A stretch of DNA of 64,000 nucleotides from [Flavobacterium] thermophilum (GTDB lineage Bacteria; Bacillota; Bacilli; Bacillales; Anoxybacillaceae): the NCBI GenBank assembly GCA_900450595.1, contig UGGS01000001.1, positions 2,232,001 through 2,296,000 on the forward strand. Direction: 5' to 3'. The notes below the pieces were generated by a model. The model had not been told where the DNA came from, did no database searches, and saw only the letters and a list, made by a program, of their open reading frames with translations. Numbering within the stretch: the stretch's first letter is position 1; each line of letters opens with the position of its first letter. A program made the translations under genes and the position numbers. This document shows, in pieces, positions 26,615 to 35,107 of the stretch.

Positions 26615-27727
26615 TATATATAAGAACTCTTTTCGCAAATGGAAGATACACATTTTCTCAACAAATCTATCTTATCTTTAGTCGGTATAATAATACTAAC
26701 TAAGGGATTGCCAATAACCTCATAACGAATCCGATATCTTCCCGGGAATATCATCTCAACGTTTCCATTAATTCCTCTTCTTTTTAATGAATCCTCTAGA
26801 GTCTTTTTTGCAGCAATTAGGGCATAATTTTTACTATTAATTTTATCATCTGATGTCCAACTGGAAGCCTTTCTACAATGGTATAAAACTTTTCTTATGT
26901 GCTCTATTCTATTTGTTTTTTCTGTTACTCTCAAAATCAAGTCATAATTTTGGCATCCTTCATAGTTGCGCCATCCGCCTACTTTTATAATAATACTTTT
27001 TCTAAATACACTAAAATGATTGATATAATTCAATGCCATAAGCAAATCTGGGGAAAAGTCTGGCTTAAAATATGGTTCTACATATCTTCCGTCGTAATCA
27101 ATTTTATCTTCATCTGTATAAATAAAATCAAGCATAGAATCATCATTTAACACCTTGACAACTTCATACAAACAAGAAGGATCTAATTCATCATGACAGT
27201 CCAGTAACCCAATAAACTCGCCACTAGCGAGTTTAAACGCTTGATTGGCCGCACCTGAAATTCCATGATTCTCTTTGAGAAAAACAACCTTAATCCTTTT
27301 ATCCTTCACTGTATATTCTCTAAGAATAGTACGCACGCGCTCATTAGACGAACCATCATAAGTAATGCAAAGTTCCCAATGAGGATAACTCTGGTTTATT
27401 ACCGATTCTATCGCAGAACGTAACCATGTTTCTTGAGAATCATAAACAGGCATAATAATACTTATTACTGGTTTATATTGAAAAGCTTCTACATTGTCTT
27501 TGCTTTTTTGTTTACTCAAAACATAGTCACTCCCTCTATGAGAATTGATATATCCATAGTTTTAGCTACTTTTCCGAGGAGTTAAAAATAAAAACGTTCT
27601 AACATTATTTTTGAATATGTAATAATCCTGAACCCGTGACGAATGTATTTGGATCATGACCTGAACATTTCATTTTTGGACACCGTACCCATTGTATACT
27701 TTATATGGATGGATAAAGCAGAATCGG

Positions 27728-27873
27728 TTCATCACCAAAAGATGTACTTGACTTTTAAAGACAAACATGATAGCAATGTTGCTCAAAGAGATGTGTGGTA
27801 TAAAAAGGAAAAATGCTGTTTTGATTTTCTTTATCATAATCGTCTTTCTTTGTCAAGTACACTTTGTGGTGAA
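27728..27873. repeat. Long imperfect inverted repeat inside the IS1380 remnant
   Basis: About 45 bp from TTCATCACCAAAAGATGTAC (27728 on) is mirrored by the complement ending GTACACTTTGTGGTGAA at 27873, with a ~55-bp centre. It may be a nested miniature element or a structural part of the IS tail. No coding sequence. Confidence 0.55.
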
Positions 27874-27999
27874 GAGCCGCAGAATCCATTCCTGAGCTAT
27901 TCCTCGCCTTCATGGTGTTTCGACGCGGAGGCACACAAAAAAGACAAAAAAACAGGTGAAAGATCACTGAGTCTTAAAAACGAATTTTTGTTCGCATTT

Positions 28000-28503
28000 C
28001 TATCCTTCTGCAATCCAGCGATGGTATACCTGCCAAATCGGCTCACTGAAGCCATTCCTGCGGGCGAGCTTCATCCAGAGACGACGGGCGTTCCGAACGA
28101 GCCGTCCTGCCATGGTGATCACCGTCTGAATGATCATTTTGATGCGGCGGCGTTTCACCTTGTGATGCAACAGATGGCGTGGATCGCTCAAGATGTCTTG
28201 GCCGATCAAACGAAGAAGGTGGTACACGAACGCGCCAAGCGCCAACATCAGCGTATTCGTCTTCATTTTTCCGGACGGGAGCCGTTCCAAATCCAGATCG
28301 CTTTTGAGCTCGCTGTGGAACTGCTTGCAGGTGGCATGATCGTGATCAAGCGCCAATACTTCATCCATACCAATCGCCTCCTGTCCCCTCAGGCGCACCC
28401 AGTAACTTTCGATTTCATAATCGGGAACCAAAAGCAACTGTCCGTCCCGTTCCACGGTGCGTTCGGTGACCCGGGTCACTTGGAAGGAATAGGGGGTGGC
28501 CAT
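28000..28503 (-). pseudogene. C-terminal fragment of IS1380 transposase
   Basis: 167 residues are open, containing VPDYEIESYWVRLRG, DHDHATCKQFHSELKSDLDLERLPSGK (shown whole only in part here: HSELKSDLDLERLPSGK) and MIIQTVITMAGRLVRNARR. The HSE/D-E-RLPSGK segment is the conserved C-terminal catalytic region of IS1380 transposases. The N-terminal two thirds, including the first catalytic residues, are deleted. Confidence 0.85.
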
Positions 28504-29136
28504 GGCTCGTCAACGTTTACGGGAGGCAGAGATCATAAGTCTGAACCCCCTTCGATGCGGCCGTCATCGACGCGCCGTCCCTTATCCTATCAACGGCTCG
28601 CGAGAATTGTAAAGGTGTTTGGTCACGGATTCAGGTAATAATATCTTGTGGACACTTTTTCAGACACTGCGAGTTAAAATTGGTTGTATTGAAGAAAATA
28701 AGAGGCACAGAACCTCTGCGCAACTATTGATTTCTTGATAAGATCCAAAGCATCTATTTTACAAACGGTGATATAAGAATCCGATAATCATTTTCTTGAT
28801 AGCCGTACATGCACAATTCTTGAACTATCTCGTTATAAAATATTGAACAAATCATAATGTAAGGTAATTTTGTCTGATTATTTAAGATGCTAGGTGAATA
28901 AACTGTATAGCCATAAAATGAACGCCCTTGTTTCTTAAAATCGTTATCAATAATGCCCTTTAAATTGAAAGGACGTGTTTTATTCAATAACTCAAGAGTT
29001 TTTCTTCCTCCTTCTCCGGCTCCCCATAAATATACTTCAGCTTCACCTAACGACTGATACATACTAGATATGAAACGGTTGAATTGATTACTTTCTAAAT
29101 ACGCTCGATTCTCTAAGCATTTTAATATTTCCCTAT

Positions 29137-30137
29137 ACCCGTGGTGCTAGTTGAGCGTCAGCGCTCAACCAGCCCTAGTGTGACCAAGGAATAAGCCAAC
29201 AAGATGCCATCGAGTGCCACTTCAAACCCGGCCATGGAATTCGCTCGAATGTCGGTGATCCGGTATTGGTCTACGAGAATCGAAAACACCGTCTCGATGA
29301 CTTTGCGTTTTTTTTGGATCCATTCTTCCCATGCCTTGGATGGGCCGTGCTTTTGATTGTGTCGAGACGGTGTCCAGAACGCGACTTGGTGTTCTTCGTA
29401 CAACTTTTCTCGAAGAGCGTGGCTGATGTACCCTTTGTCCCCAAAGTTGTAGGGATGAGGGATTTGAGTCATCACCGTTTCAGCGGCTTTGACGTCGTGG
29501 CAGGACGCTTCCGTCACGACATAGCCCATGGCCAGCCCTTGATTGGTCACTTGAAGATGCAGCTTGAAACCGTAGTACCATTGCTTTTTGGAAGCACAAT
29601 ACCCCATATCCGCGATCCCTCGAAATCGCTTGACGCGCTGCATTCTCACGGGATGGCACAACGGAAGAGGCAAGCTGTCGACGACCGCATAAGCATGGTG
29701 TTGGCCACGTTTCGCCAGCTCATGACGGATCCATTTGATGGCGAAACCAAGCGCTCGGCAGCGGCGGTTGTATCGGGAGCGTTCAAGAAACGAGCCGTTT
29801 GTGAACAAATTTCCCGTGACAAAACGATGCCAGGCTCGTTCGGAAGAAAAGCCCAGCAGCTTCCCCAAAAGGTGAACCGCCATGACCACTTCGTCTTCTT
29901 GCTTGACCAAGTGACGGTTGCGGCGATGAAGATACATTTGAATCAACGACAGTTGGGCAGAAACAAAACAGAAAATAGCGGCATATTGTTTTTGAAGTTT
30001 GGCTGGATCTGTAGTAAAATGAAAGTGCTCTTGCATGGGGATCCTCCTTTTTAATGGTTGGTTACACTTTCATTTTAAGGGGATCCTCATGCAAGGGCTA
30101 TTTTTATGCTTGTTTGAGTTTATCTAGCACCACGGGT
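29137..30137 (-). mobile_element. IS982-family insertion sequence, complete
   Basis: 1001 bp with perfect 14-bp ends ACCCGTGGTGCTAG (29137-29150) and CTAGCACCACGGGT (30124-30137). Flanked by the 8-bp direct repeat TTCCCTAT (29129-29136 and 30138-30145). It splits the sulfotransferase gene. A decayed copy lies at 21.2-22.0 kb. Confidence 0.95.
29158..30036 (-). CDS. IS982-family transposase
   Basis: 292 residues from ATG 30036 with AAAGGAGG upstream. IS982 type: LLGKLLGFSSERAWHRFV in the N-terminal part, then the DDE core with VVDSLPLPLC, YYGFKLHLQVT, FGDKGYIS and the final RKVIETVFSILVDQYRI supplying the Glu. The frame is intact and the length usual. Reads in the same direction as the interrupted gene. 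Confidence 0.95.
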   Translation of the reverse strand: MQEHFHFTTDPAKLQKQYAAIFCFVSAQLSLIQMYLHRRNRHLVKQEDEVVMAVHLLGKLLGFSSERAWHRFVTGNLFTNGSFLERSRYNRRCRALGFAIKWIRHELAKRGQHHAYAVVDSLPLPLCHPVRMQRVKRFRGIADMGYCASKKQWYYGFKLHLQVTNQGLAMGYVVTEASCHDVKAAETVMTQIPHPYNFGDKGYISHALREKLYEEHQVAFWTPSRHNQKHGPSKAWEEWIQKKRKVIETVFSILVDQYRITDIRANSMAGFEVALDGILLAYSLVTLGLVER

Positions 30138-30896
30138 TTCCCTATATAAGTTCCTGCTATCACAATCGACAGAATCGTCAGATAAAAAAGTTCTATCTGC
30201 CGTTTGACTATGTCTTAATTCTTTACATAAAAAGTCATCTATTTTTTCCTTTACTTTTAAATCACTGTATGTAGCTTCTATTTCAAGAAATTTGGAAATC
30301 TCATTGATCACTAACTCCCGATTATCCAATAACCGATCGAAATGCACAATTAATCTTCGGTATCCCCTAGTCCAATAAAATGAAGATATTGTGTAATGCT
30401 TCCAAACATCAATAGATTTAAAAAGACTGAAGTTGTCTCTTTTCATTAACGAGTTATGGACGTCTAAAGGATTTCTAACACAAATTATAAACCGAATGTC
30501 GATACCAAGTTCCTTTATAATATCGTTATATAGCGGGAGAAGAATAGAAGTTCTAGGGTCTTTCCAAACCCATCTTTCTGTAGATTTTAAATTACGGCTT
30601 AGCACCTCAATAATTTTCTCTCTGTAAGGTTTCATTTCACTTCGTTTCCACCAATCTCCACATATAGGAAGAGAAGTGTCCCATTCTCTTCCAAAGCAAC
30701 TTAATATCTCATCATTTATTTTTACTAACTCCTTATTTTCCCAAAATCCCTTTGGATTGTCTTTTTGTGGATCTAATAATGTAGCTTCATCACCAACTTC
30801 AATTCCCAAAAGATTAATCACCCTAGTCGTAGCAGATGTACCACTTCTATGCATCCCTATTACGCATATAACAGTTTTCTTCATATGCTTTTTCTC

Positions 30897-33227
30897 CTAA
30901 CCTAATATGATAGCTTGTCCTTCTTCATTCACATGCAAGAGCACACTTTCATCCACCTGCAATTCAATACCTTCAAAAATAAAGCTTTCCCCATTCCACA
31001 GTTCAATTTCAACCTCATGTACATCATCTTTTAAACCGCTTTTCTCAAACAATACTTCCTGAAAAGCTGGGGAAAATGGGAATGAAAAGCGTTTGTCTTT
31101 TGCTGAGAACCTTTCTTTATACCCATCAATCGTAATCCGAATCTCATCCGAGCAATCCGCATGCCTCCCCCCAATCACCCGAAGCGCTGTTCCTTTAAAC
31201 TTGAATTGAATCGCCGCATTCGGTTCGTTCGTTTCGTAATATGCGCTGATCACATCCGCTTCTCCGGACGATTGTTTTTCAATTTTAATCTCCTTTTTCC
31301 GCCATTGGCCGATGTATTGAAATTCACTAGATGTGCATTCGCGTCTCTTCCAGCCATCGTCCTTCTGTTTCAGGGCGGGGTGCAAGTATGTTTGCACCAA
31401 CGGCGCCATGTCGTTGTAGACTTGTTGGCATAGATGCAAATAACTGCGGAACGCCCGAACCACCTTGCCCGCTTTCACCACGGGGTCTTGCTCTTTGCGG
31501 ATGTGGTGCGCTTCCTTTTGCAACATTTCCGTATAGACACGAACGACAGGCCGGACGTATACGTCAAAAAAGTCGTTTTTGGTCAAGCGGCGGAACTGCT
31601 CATCGAAGCGGGCGAACAATTTGCGCAATTTGTCTTCTTTTTTTCGAATAGCGGCTTGCTCCAACTCGTGAAACATTGCTTCCAGCTCATGGTATCTCTT
31701 GATGAAATCGGTCATCGCACGCTTCATGCTCCCGATTTTGTCTTCCACCCCTTGCATCCCGTTGCTTTCTTGGCCGCCATGCCAGTTTTCATTCACGGCT
31801 TTCTGCGTCAACCGAGTTTGAATGACGGCCTCCAGCGGAACGAATGGGGCACCAGCAATATCCGCACCACCTTTTGTCGTGTTGATGACCTCGATCTGAG
31901 TATACTTCTGGATATAGTGCTCCATCAGCAGCCGCATTTGGTTGAGCGATTCATTCGTCGTGACAAGATGTCCATATACGTCCTTCACTTGCATGAGGCC
32001 GCGCCGCTCATGTTCGAGCACTTCAGCGGTCTGCTTTTCTCCCCGTTTGATTTCTTTCGCATAATAGTAATTGTCGCGAAAGGCGAAATTTTGCCCGACA
32101 AGAATGACCGGATTCGCCTCCAGCTTCGCCAAGATTTGCAATGTAATGATGGCGATGGAGAACGCATCGTCGATCACTTCGCTGTGGTCAAGGCTGTCCA
32201 AATAGTATGGCGTTACCGTGTCTTGGGAGGTGACGGCGTAAAACTTTGGCCCTTTGTATTGTTGAATCGTTTCGTATCCGACGCTCGTCCCGTAAATCAT
32301 CGGCACGTTGGCGTCAATGCCTTTGTCAATCATGTCCCAAAACACAGCGAAATTATGAGCCTGTGGATCATACGTGCAAACAGCGTCGGGAAGGATGCCG
32401 TTCGCCACTAACGCTCGATTCGCTGATCCGACGGCAAAGATATAGGCCAGCCCTTTTTCCTTTATATAGCGAAGGTTGTCATATTCCTCCTGCAGCGACG
32501 GCCCAGCGGCCACGAGCAAGACCGGCTTGGAACGAAAATGTTCTTTCCGGCTGAAAATGCTCGGCGATCGCAACGTTGTCGGCAAGTTCATCAAGCTGTT
32601 CAACGTCCAGCGCTTGCCAAAGGCAAATTCGGTCGCCAAATTGATGCGCTTCGACTGGAGAATATCACGAAACTGTCGGACAAATTGTCGATATTGATCC
32701 ACGAAAATGCGCTCATAACTCGGCAGCGCCACAAGCCCCACATTCGTCTCAAGCGCGTTGGCAAACTCGGCAAAAAACTGCCTGCGCGAAGCCTCGTCCG
32801 TTTCGACATACAAATAGCGAAGCCGATGAAGCGGCCATTCGGTCACCCGTTTGCACGACAGAAAGCGGAAAAAGACCCACGGATTCGGTTCATAAATGGT
32901 GAACGACTTATCAGGAAACATGGATAACAGTTTTTCAACATGATACCCAAGCCCGATGCCGTAAAAAAATAAATGGTCGCATTGCTCCACTTGGTCTTTG
33001 AACTGCTGGGCGAGGCGCTCGGCTTCCTGTTCGGGATTGTATTTGCTGTGCAAATACAGAGGGCGTTCATCTACATGAACTTGAATCGTCGGCGGCCCAG
33101 CATGGGACCGGACGATTTCATATTGCGACCAAATCGGAGCATGCTCAATTTGCTTCCATAGCTGCCAAATGGATGGATAGTGGTTTTGCAAAAAGCGCTC
33201 ATTTTCTGCCAACAACATGATGCTCAT
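30897..33227 (-). CDS. maf: Maf-type flagellin glycosyltransferase
   Basis: 776 residues from ATG 33227, whose ribosome site is weak (AAGAG nearby; AGGAGG is 19 bases away). Maf (motility-associated factor, MAF_flag10/DUF115) transfers CMP-nonulosonic acids to Ser/Thr of flagellin in the cytoplasm. Seen: FFYGIGLGYHVEKL, the nucleotide-binding LLVAAGPSLQEEYDNL at ~237-252, AVGSANRALVANGILPDAV and VGQNFAFRDNYYYA. After the usual Maf core there is a C-terminal ~120-residue beta-rich extension (FKFKGTALRVIGGRH on) that resembles a carbohydrate-binding sandwich. Placed 23 bp after pseB and 12 bp before the sulfotransferase. Confidence 0.93.
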   Translation of the reverse strand: MSIMLLAENERFLQNHYPSIWQLWKQIEHAPIWSQYEIVRSHAGPPTIQVHVDERPLYLHSKYNPEQEAERLAQQFKDQVEQCDHLFFYGIGLGYHVEKLLSMFPDKSFTIYEPNPWVFFRFLSCKRVTEWPLHRLRYLYVETDEASRRQFFAEFANALETNVGLVALPSYERIFVDQYRQFVRQFRDILQSKRINLATEFAFGKRWTLNSLMNLPTTLRSPSIFSRKEHFRSKPVLLVAAGPSLQEEYDNLRYIKEKGLAYIFAVGSANRALVANGILPDAVCTYDPQAHNFAVFWDMIDKGIDANVPMIYGTSVGYETIQQYKGPKFYAVTSQDTVTPYYLDSLDHSEVIDDAFSIAIITLQILAKLEANPVILVGQNFAFRDNYYYAKEIKRGEKQTAEVLEHERRGLMQVKDVYGHLVTTNESLNQMRLLMEHYIQKYTQIEVINTTKGGADIAGAPFVPLEAVIQTRLTQKAVNENWHGGQESNGMQGVEDKIGSMKRAMTDFIKRYHELEAMFHELEQAAIRKKEDKLRKLFARFDEQFRRLTKNDFFDVYVRPVVRVYTEMLQKEAHHIRKEQDPVVKAGKVVRAFRSYLHLCQQVYNDMAPLVQTYLHPALKQKDDGWKRRECTSSEFQYIGQWRKKEIKIEKQSSGEADVISAYYETNEPNAAIQFKFKGTALRVIGGRHADCSDEIRITIDGYKERFSAKDKRFSFPFSPAFQEVLFEKSGLKDDVHEVEIELWNGESFIFEGIELQVDESVLLHVNEEGQAIILG

Positions 33228-33250
33228 CTCTTAATCACTCACCGTTCCTC

Positions 33251-34258
33251 CTATATTAAGCCCTCTGCCAAAATCCAACGGCGCAATGTTTCTTTATCAA
33301 TCATCTCGCCTTGAAACGGGTTTTGGCACGGGCGGATGCTCGATTCCTTTGGATAGGCATGCGGCTTCCAGCCGAAGGGAGGGCCGATCACATACATGTC
33401 GTCCGTTTCCCACGCCGTATGCGCTTCGTCTTCTGTCATCAGCTCTTCGTACATTTTTTCCCCCGGGCGCAAGCCGATCTCTTTGATGCGAATGGGCTCG
33501 TTGATGCGATATTTCTTGGTGACTTCTTCAATCATCACCTCAACTAAATCTTTCAGCGCCACCACGGGCATTTTCAGCACGAACACTTCTCCGCCCACGG
33601 CTAGTTCGTTCGCTTTCAAAAGGAGAGAAATGGCCTGCGACGGCGTCATCATGTAGCGAAGCATGTCCATATGGGTGACGGTCACTTCCCGATCCTCTAA
33701 AATCTGCTTTTTAAACAACGGAATGACCGAACCACGCGACCCCATGACATTGCCGAACCGCACCGCCGAGAAAATCGTTTGCTTCGGCCCTTTTTGATAT
33801 TCGGTCGCCGCGATCAACCGTTCCGCTGCCAACTTTGTGGCGCCGTACGTGTTCGTTGGCGAAATGGCCTTATCCGTGCTAGTGAATAACACCTTTTTCA
33901 CTCCGGCGCTCAAAGCGGCTTGAATGACATTTTGCGTGCCGATGATGTTCGTTTTCACCGCTTCAAACGGATTGTATTCACAAGCGGGCACATGCTTCAT
34001 GGCGGCGAGATGAAAGACGTAGTCAATATCTTCCATCGCCCGCAGCACCCGCGCTTCGTCGCGGACATCTCCGATTAAATAGCGAAGCACTTGGGCATGT
34101 TGTTTGAATTGTTGCGCCAGTTCAAACTGTTTATGCTCATCGCGGCTGAAAATGCGAATGACGCTCGGGTCATGCTGCAACAGCGCTTTGGTGAGATGCT
34201 GCCCGATCGTCCCCGTGCCGCCGATAATTAAGATTTTTTTTCCTGTGTAAATGCTCAA
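33251..34258 (-). CDS. pseB: PseB UDP-GlcNAc 4,6-dehydratase
   Basis: 335 residues from TTG 34258, after AAAGGCAGTGA. PseB carries out the first step of pseudaminate synthesis, inverting C5 during 4,6-dehydration of UDP-GlcNAc. Rossmann loop GGTGTIG at 13-19, catalytic FTSTDKAISPTNTYGATK with D129, K130, Y138 and K142, the TDK variant typical of inverting dehydratases. C-terminal RPGEKMYEELMTEDEA is characteristic. It is in the maf operon, about 20 kb from pseC, with glycan genes between. Confidence 0.93.
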   Translation of the reverse strand: MSIYTGKKILIIGGTGTIGQHLTKALLQHDPSVIRIFSRDEHKQFELAQQFKQHAQVLRYLIGDVRDEARVLRAMEDIDYVFHLAAMKHVPACEYNPFEAVKTNIIGTQNVIQAALSAGVKKVLFTSTDKAISPTNTYGATKLAAERLIAATEYQKGPKQTIFSAVRFGNVMGSRGSVIPLFKKQILEDREVTVTHMDMLRYMMTPSQAISLLLKANELAVGGEVFVLKMPVVALKDLVEVMIEEVTKKYRINEPIRIKEIGLRPGEKMYEELMTEDEAHTAWETDDMYVIGPPFGWKPHAYPKESSIRPCQNPFQGEMIDKETLRRWILAEGLI

Positions 34259-34286
34259 TTCGGTTCACTGCCTTTGCTGTCTCTGT

Positions 34287-34871
34287 TTAGTTGACCACGT
34301 TTGTTTGGACATGCTCGGTCATTTCCTTCCATAGCGGCTTGATCTCATACTGAATCAAGTCGGCGATCAAAATCGCGTCGCCTGCTTCTACAGCTTCAAG
34401 CAATTGCCGCAATTGTTCTGCCAGCGTTTCCCGAATGCGAGCGAGCGCTTGACGATCAAGCGAATGTTTTGGGTGTTCAGTCAGCCAATAAAGAGCTTGG
34501 TCGATCCATTGGATTCCTTCCAGCATTTGCTCGAATCGGATCCATGTATGTTCGGAAGGGGTTTGATAAAATTCATCGATGATACGCTCAATCTCTGGCA
34601 GGGCACGTGTCAAATACGAATGCATCGTCTGGAACACATCGCGTATGTATTCTTGCATCGTCACCGCCACGACATCAATCGTGCGGATGGAATCGATTCG
34701 CTCTTCGATATAAGCCTCCATCTCATCGTACACTTCAACGCCATCGACGACGAGATGGCTCAATTGCCGATCCTCCTCGGCAAGCATGGAGAAGATGTTT
34801 TGCCACATCCCTTCAAGCTCCGATCGATCATTGCGATATTCAAACGTTTGTCCGAAAATGTTGAGCTGCAT
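34287..34871 (-). CDS. Unknown protein at the head of the glycosylation operon
   Basis: 194 residues from ATG 34871, six bases after AGGAGAGTG; the longer reading overlaps the promoter. Soluble, acidic, mostly helical, with no recognisable domain; a Tyr/Glu-rich patch VDGVEVYDEMEAYIEERI is near residue 45. It lies 28 bp upstream of pseB with its own SigA-like promoter, just downstream of the flagellin terminator, so it is likely co-expressed with pseB and maf. A chaperone or partner of flagellin or Maf is possible but unproven. Confidence 0.75.
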   Translation of the reverse strand: MQLNIFGQTFEYRNDRSELEGMWQNIFSMLAEEDRQLSHLVVDGVEVYDEMEAYIEERIDSIRTIDVVAVTMQEYIRDVFQTMHSYLTRALPEIERIIDEFYQTPSEHTWIRFEQMLEGIQWIDQALYWLTEHPKHSLDRQALARIRETLAEQLRQLLEAVEAGDAILIADLIQYEIKPLWKEMTEHVQTNVVN

Positions 34872-34923
34872 ATCCCGCACTCTCCTAGACGAGATTTGTC
34901 GATGATTCTTTCGACAACTTTCT

Positions 34924-34952
34924 ATCATTATTATCGGATGGTTTTTCGTCAA
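34924..34952 (-). promoter_or_regulatory. Candidate SigA promoter of the glycosylation operon
   Basis: Minus strand TTGACG (34952-34947), 17-bp spacer, AATGAT (34929-34924), about 50 bp upstream of the start of the 194-residue gene. A small inverted repeat TTGTCGA...TCGACAA (34897-34918) lies in the leader just after it and could be an operator. Confidence 0.5.
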
Positions 34953-35064
34953 TATAAAGCGAATGATACAAGAAAAATACTTCCAAATCGGTTTATAAAA
35001 ACATTCATGAGCGAGTTTCGCTCATCATCCCATCCTCAACATAACTTTTACAGCGTCAAAAAGG

Positions 35065-35096
35065 AAGGCCTCTCCCGTAAACCGAGAAGAGGCCTT
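35065..35096 (-). terminator. hag terminator
   Basis: AAGGCCTCTTCTC pairs with GAGAGGCCTT on the minus strand, followed by CCTTTTTG, directly downstream of the flagellin stop. A strong intrinsic terminator that isolates hag from the glycosylation operon. Confidence 0.88.
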
Positions 35097-35107
35097 TGCC
35101 TGTTTTT

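Larger units (their letters stand above)
24410..27519 (-). pseudogene. Two-domain GT2 glycosyltransferase split by IS630
   Basis: The gene begins at TTG 27519 (GAGGGAG upstream) and runs to 26615, then resumes after the IS630 element at 25425 and ends at 24410. N-part: GT2 motifs ISIIMPVYDS and LLDCHDELDP, followed by the beginning of a second GT2 domain (VSIIIPTKDKIDLLRKCV). C-part: NFEIIIINNNS, YLLFLNNDTEV, DVVYNDVDLCL, then a C-terminal Rossmann-like module starting IYIWGAGSSGYR. Deleting the IS and one TATA gives an uninterrupted frame of about 638 residues. The second part alone lacks a proper start. Very AT-rich. Confidence 0.88.
27627..28635 (-). mobile_element. Internally deleted IS1380-family element
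   Basis: Both ends survive: CCTGAACCCGTGACGAA (27627-27643) and TTGGTCACGGATTCAGG (28619-28635), 15 of 17 matching. Outside them TAATAAT occurs on both sides, consistent with a target duplication. At ~1.0 kb it is shorter than full IS1380 elements (~1.7 kb) and only the C-terminal part of the transposase remains, so it is non-autonomous. Confidence 0.8.
28754..30884 (-). pseudogene. Sulfotransferase with C-terminal WGAG module, split by IS982
   Basis: Starts at ATG 30884 (AGGAGA upstream), 12 bp after maf, and reads to 30138; it resumes at 29128 and ends at 28754. Removing the IS and one 8-bp duplication gives an in-frame 373-residue protein. N-part: IGMHRSGTSATTRVI is the PAPS-binding loop and VRNPLDVHNSLMKR the 3'-phosphate-binding region of sulfotransferases. 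C-part: EVYLWGAGEGGRKT begins a Rossmann-like module also found on the split GT2 protein. As it stands, the first part ends after a five-residue tail from the IS. Suggests a sulfate-modified glycan or carrier before the insertion. Confidence 0.88.

Noticed and set aside
27643..28638. 331-codon plus-strand frame
   Set aside because: Antisense across the IS1380 transposase fragment and both IS ends; no family resemblance.
30120..30884. A self-standing 254-residue sulfotransferase
   Set aside because: Its last five codons come from the IS982 end; the natural frame continues at 29128.
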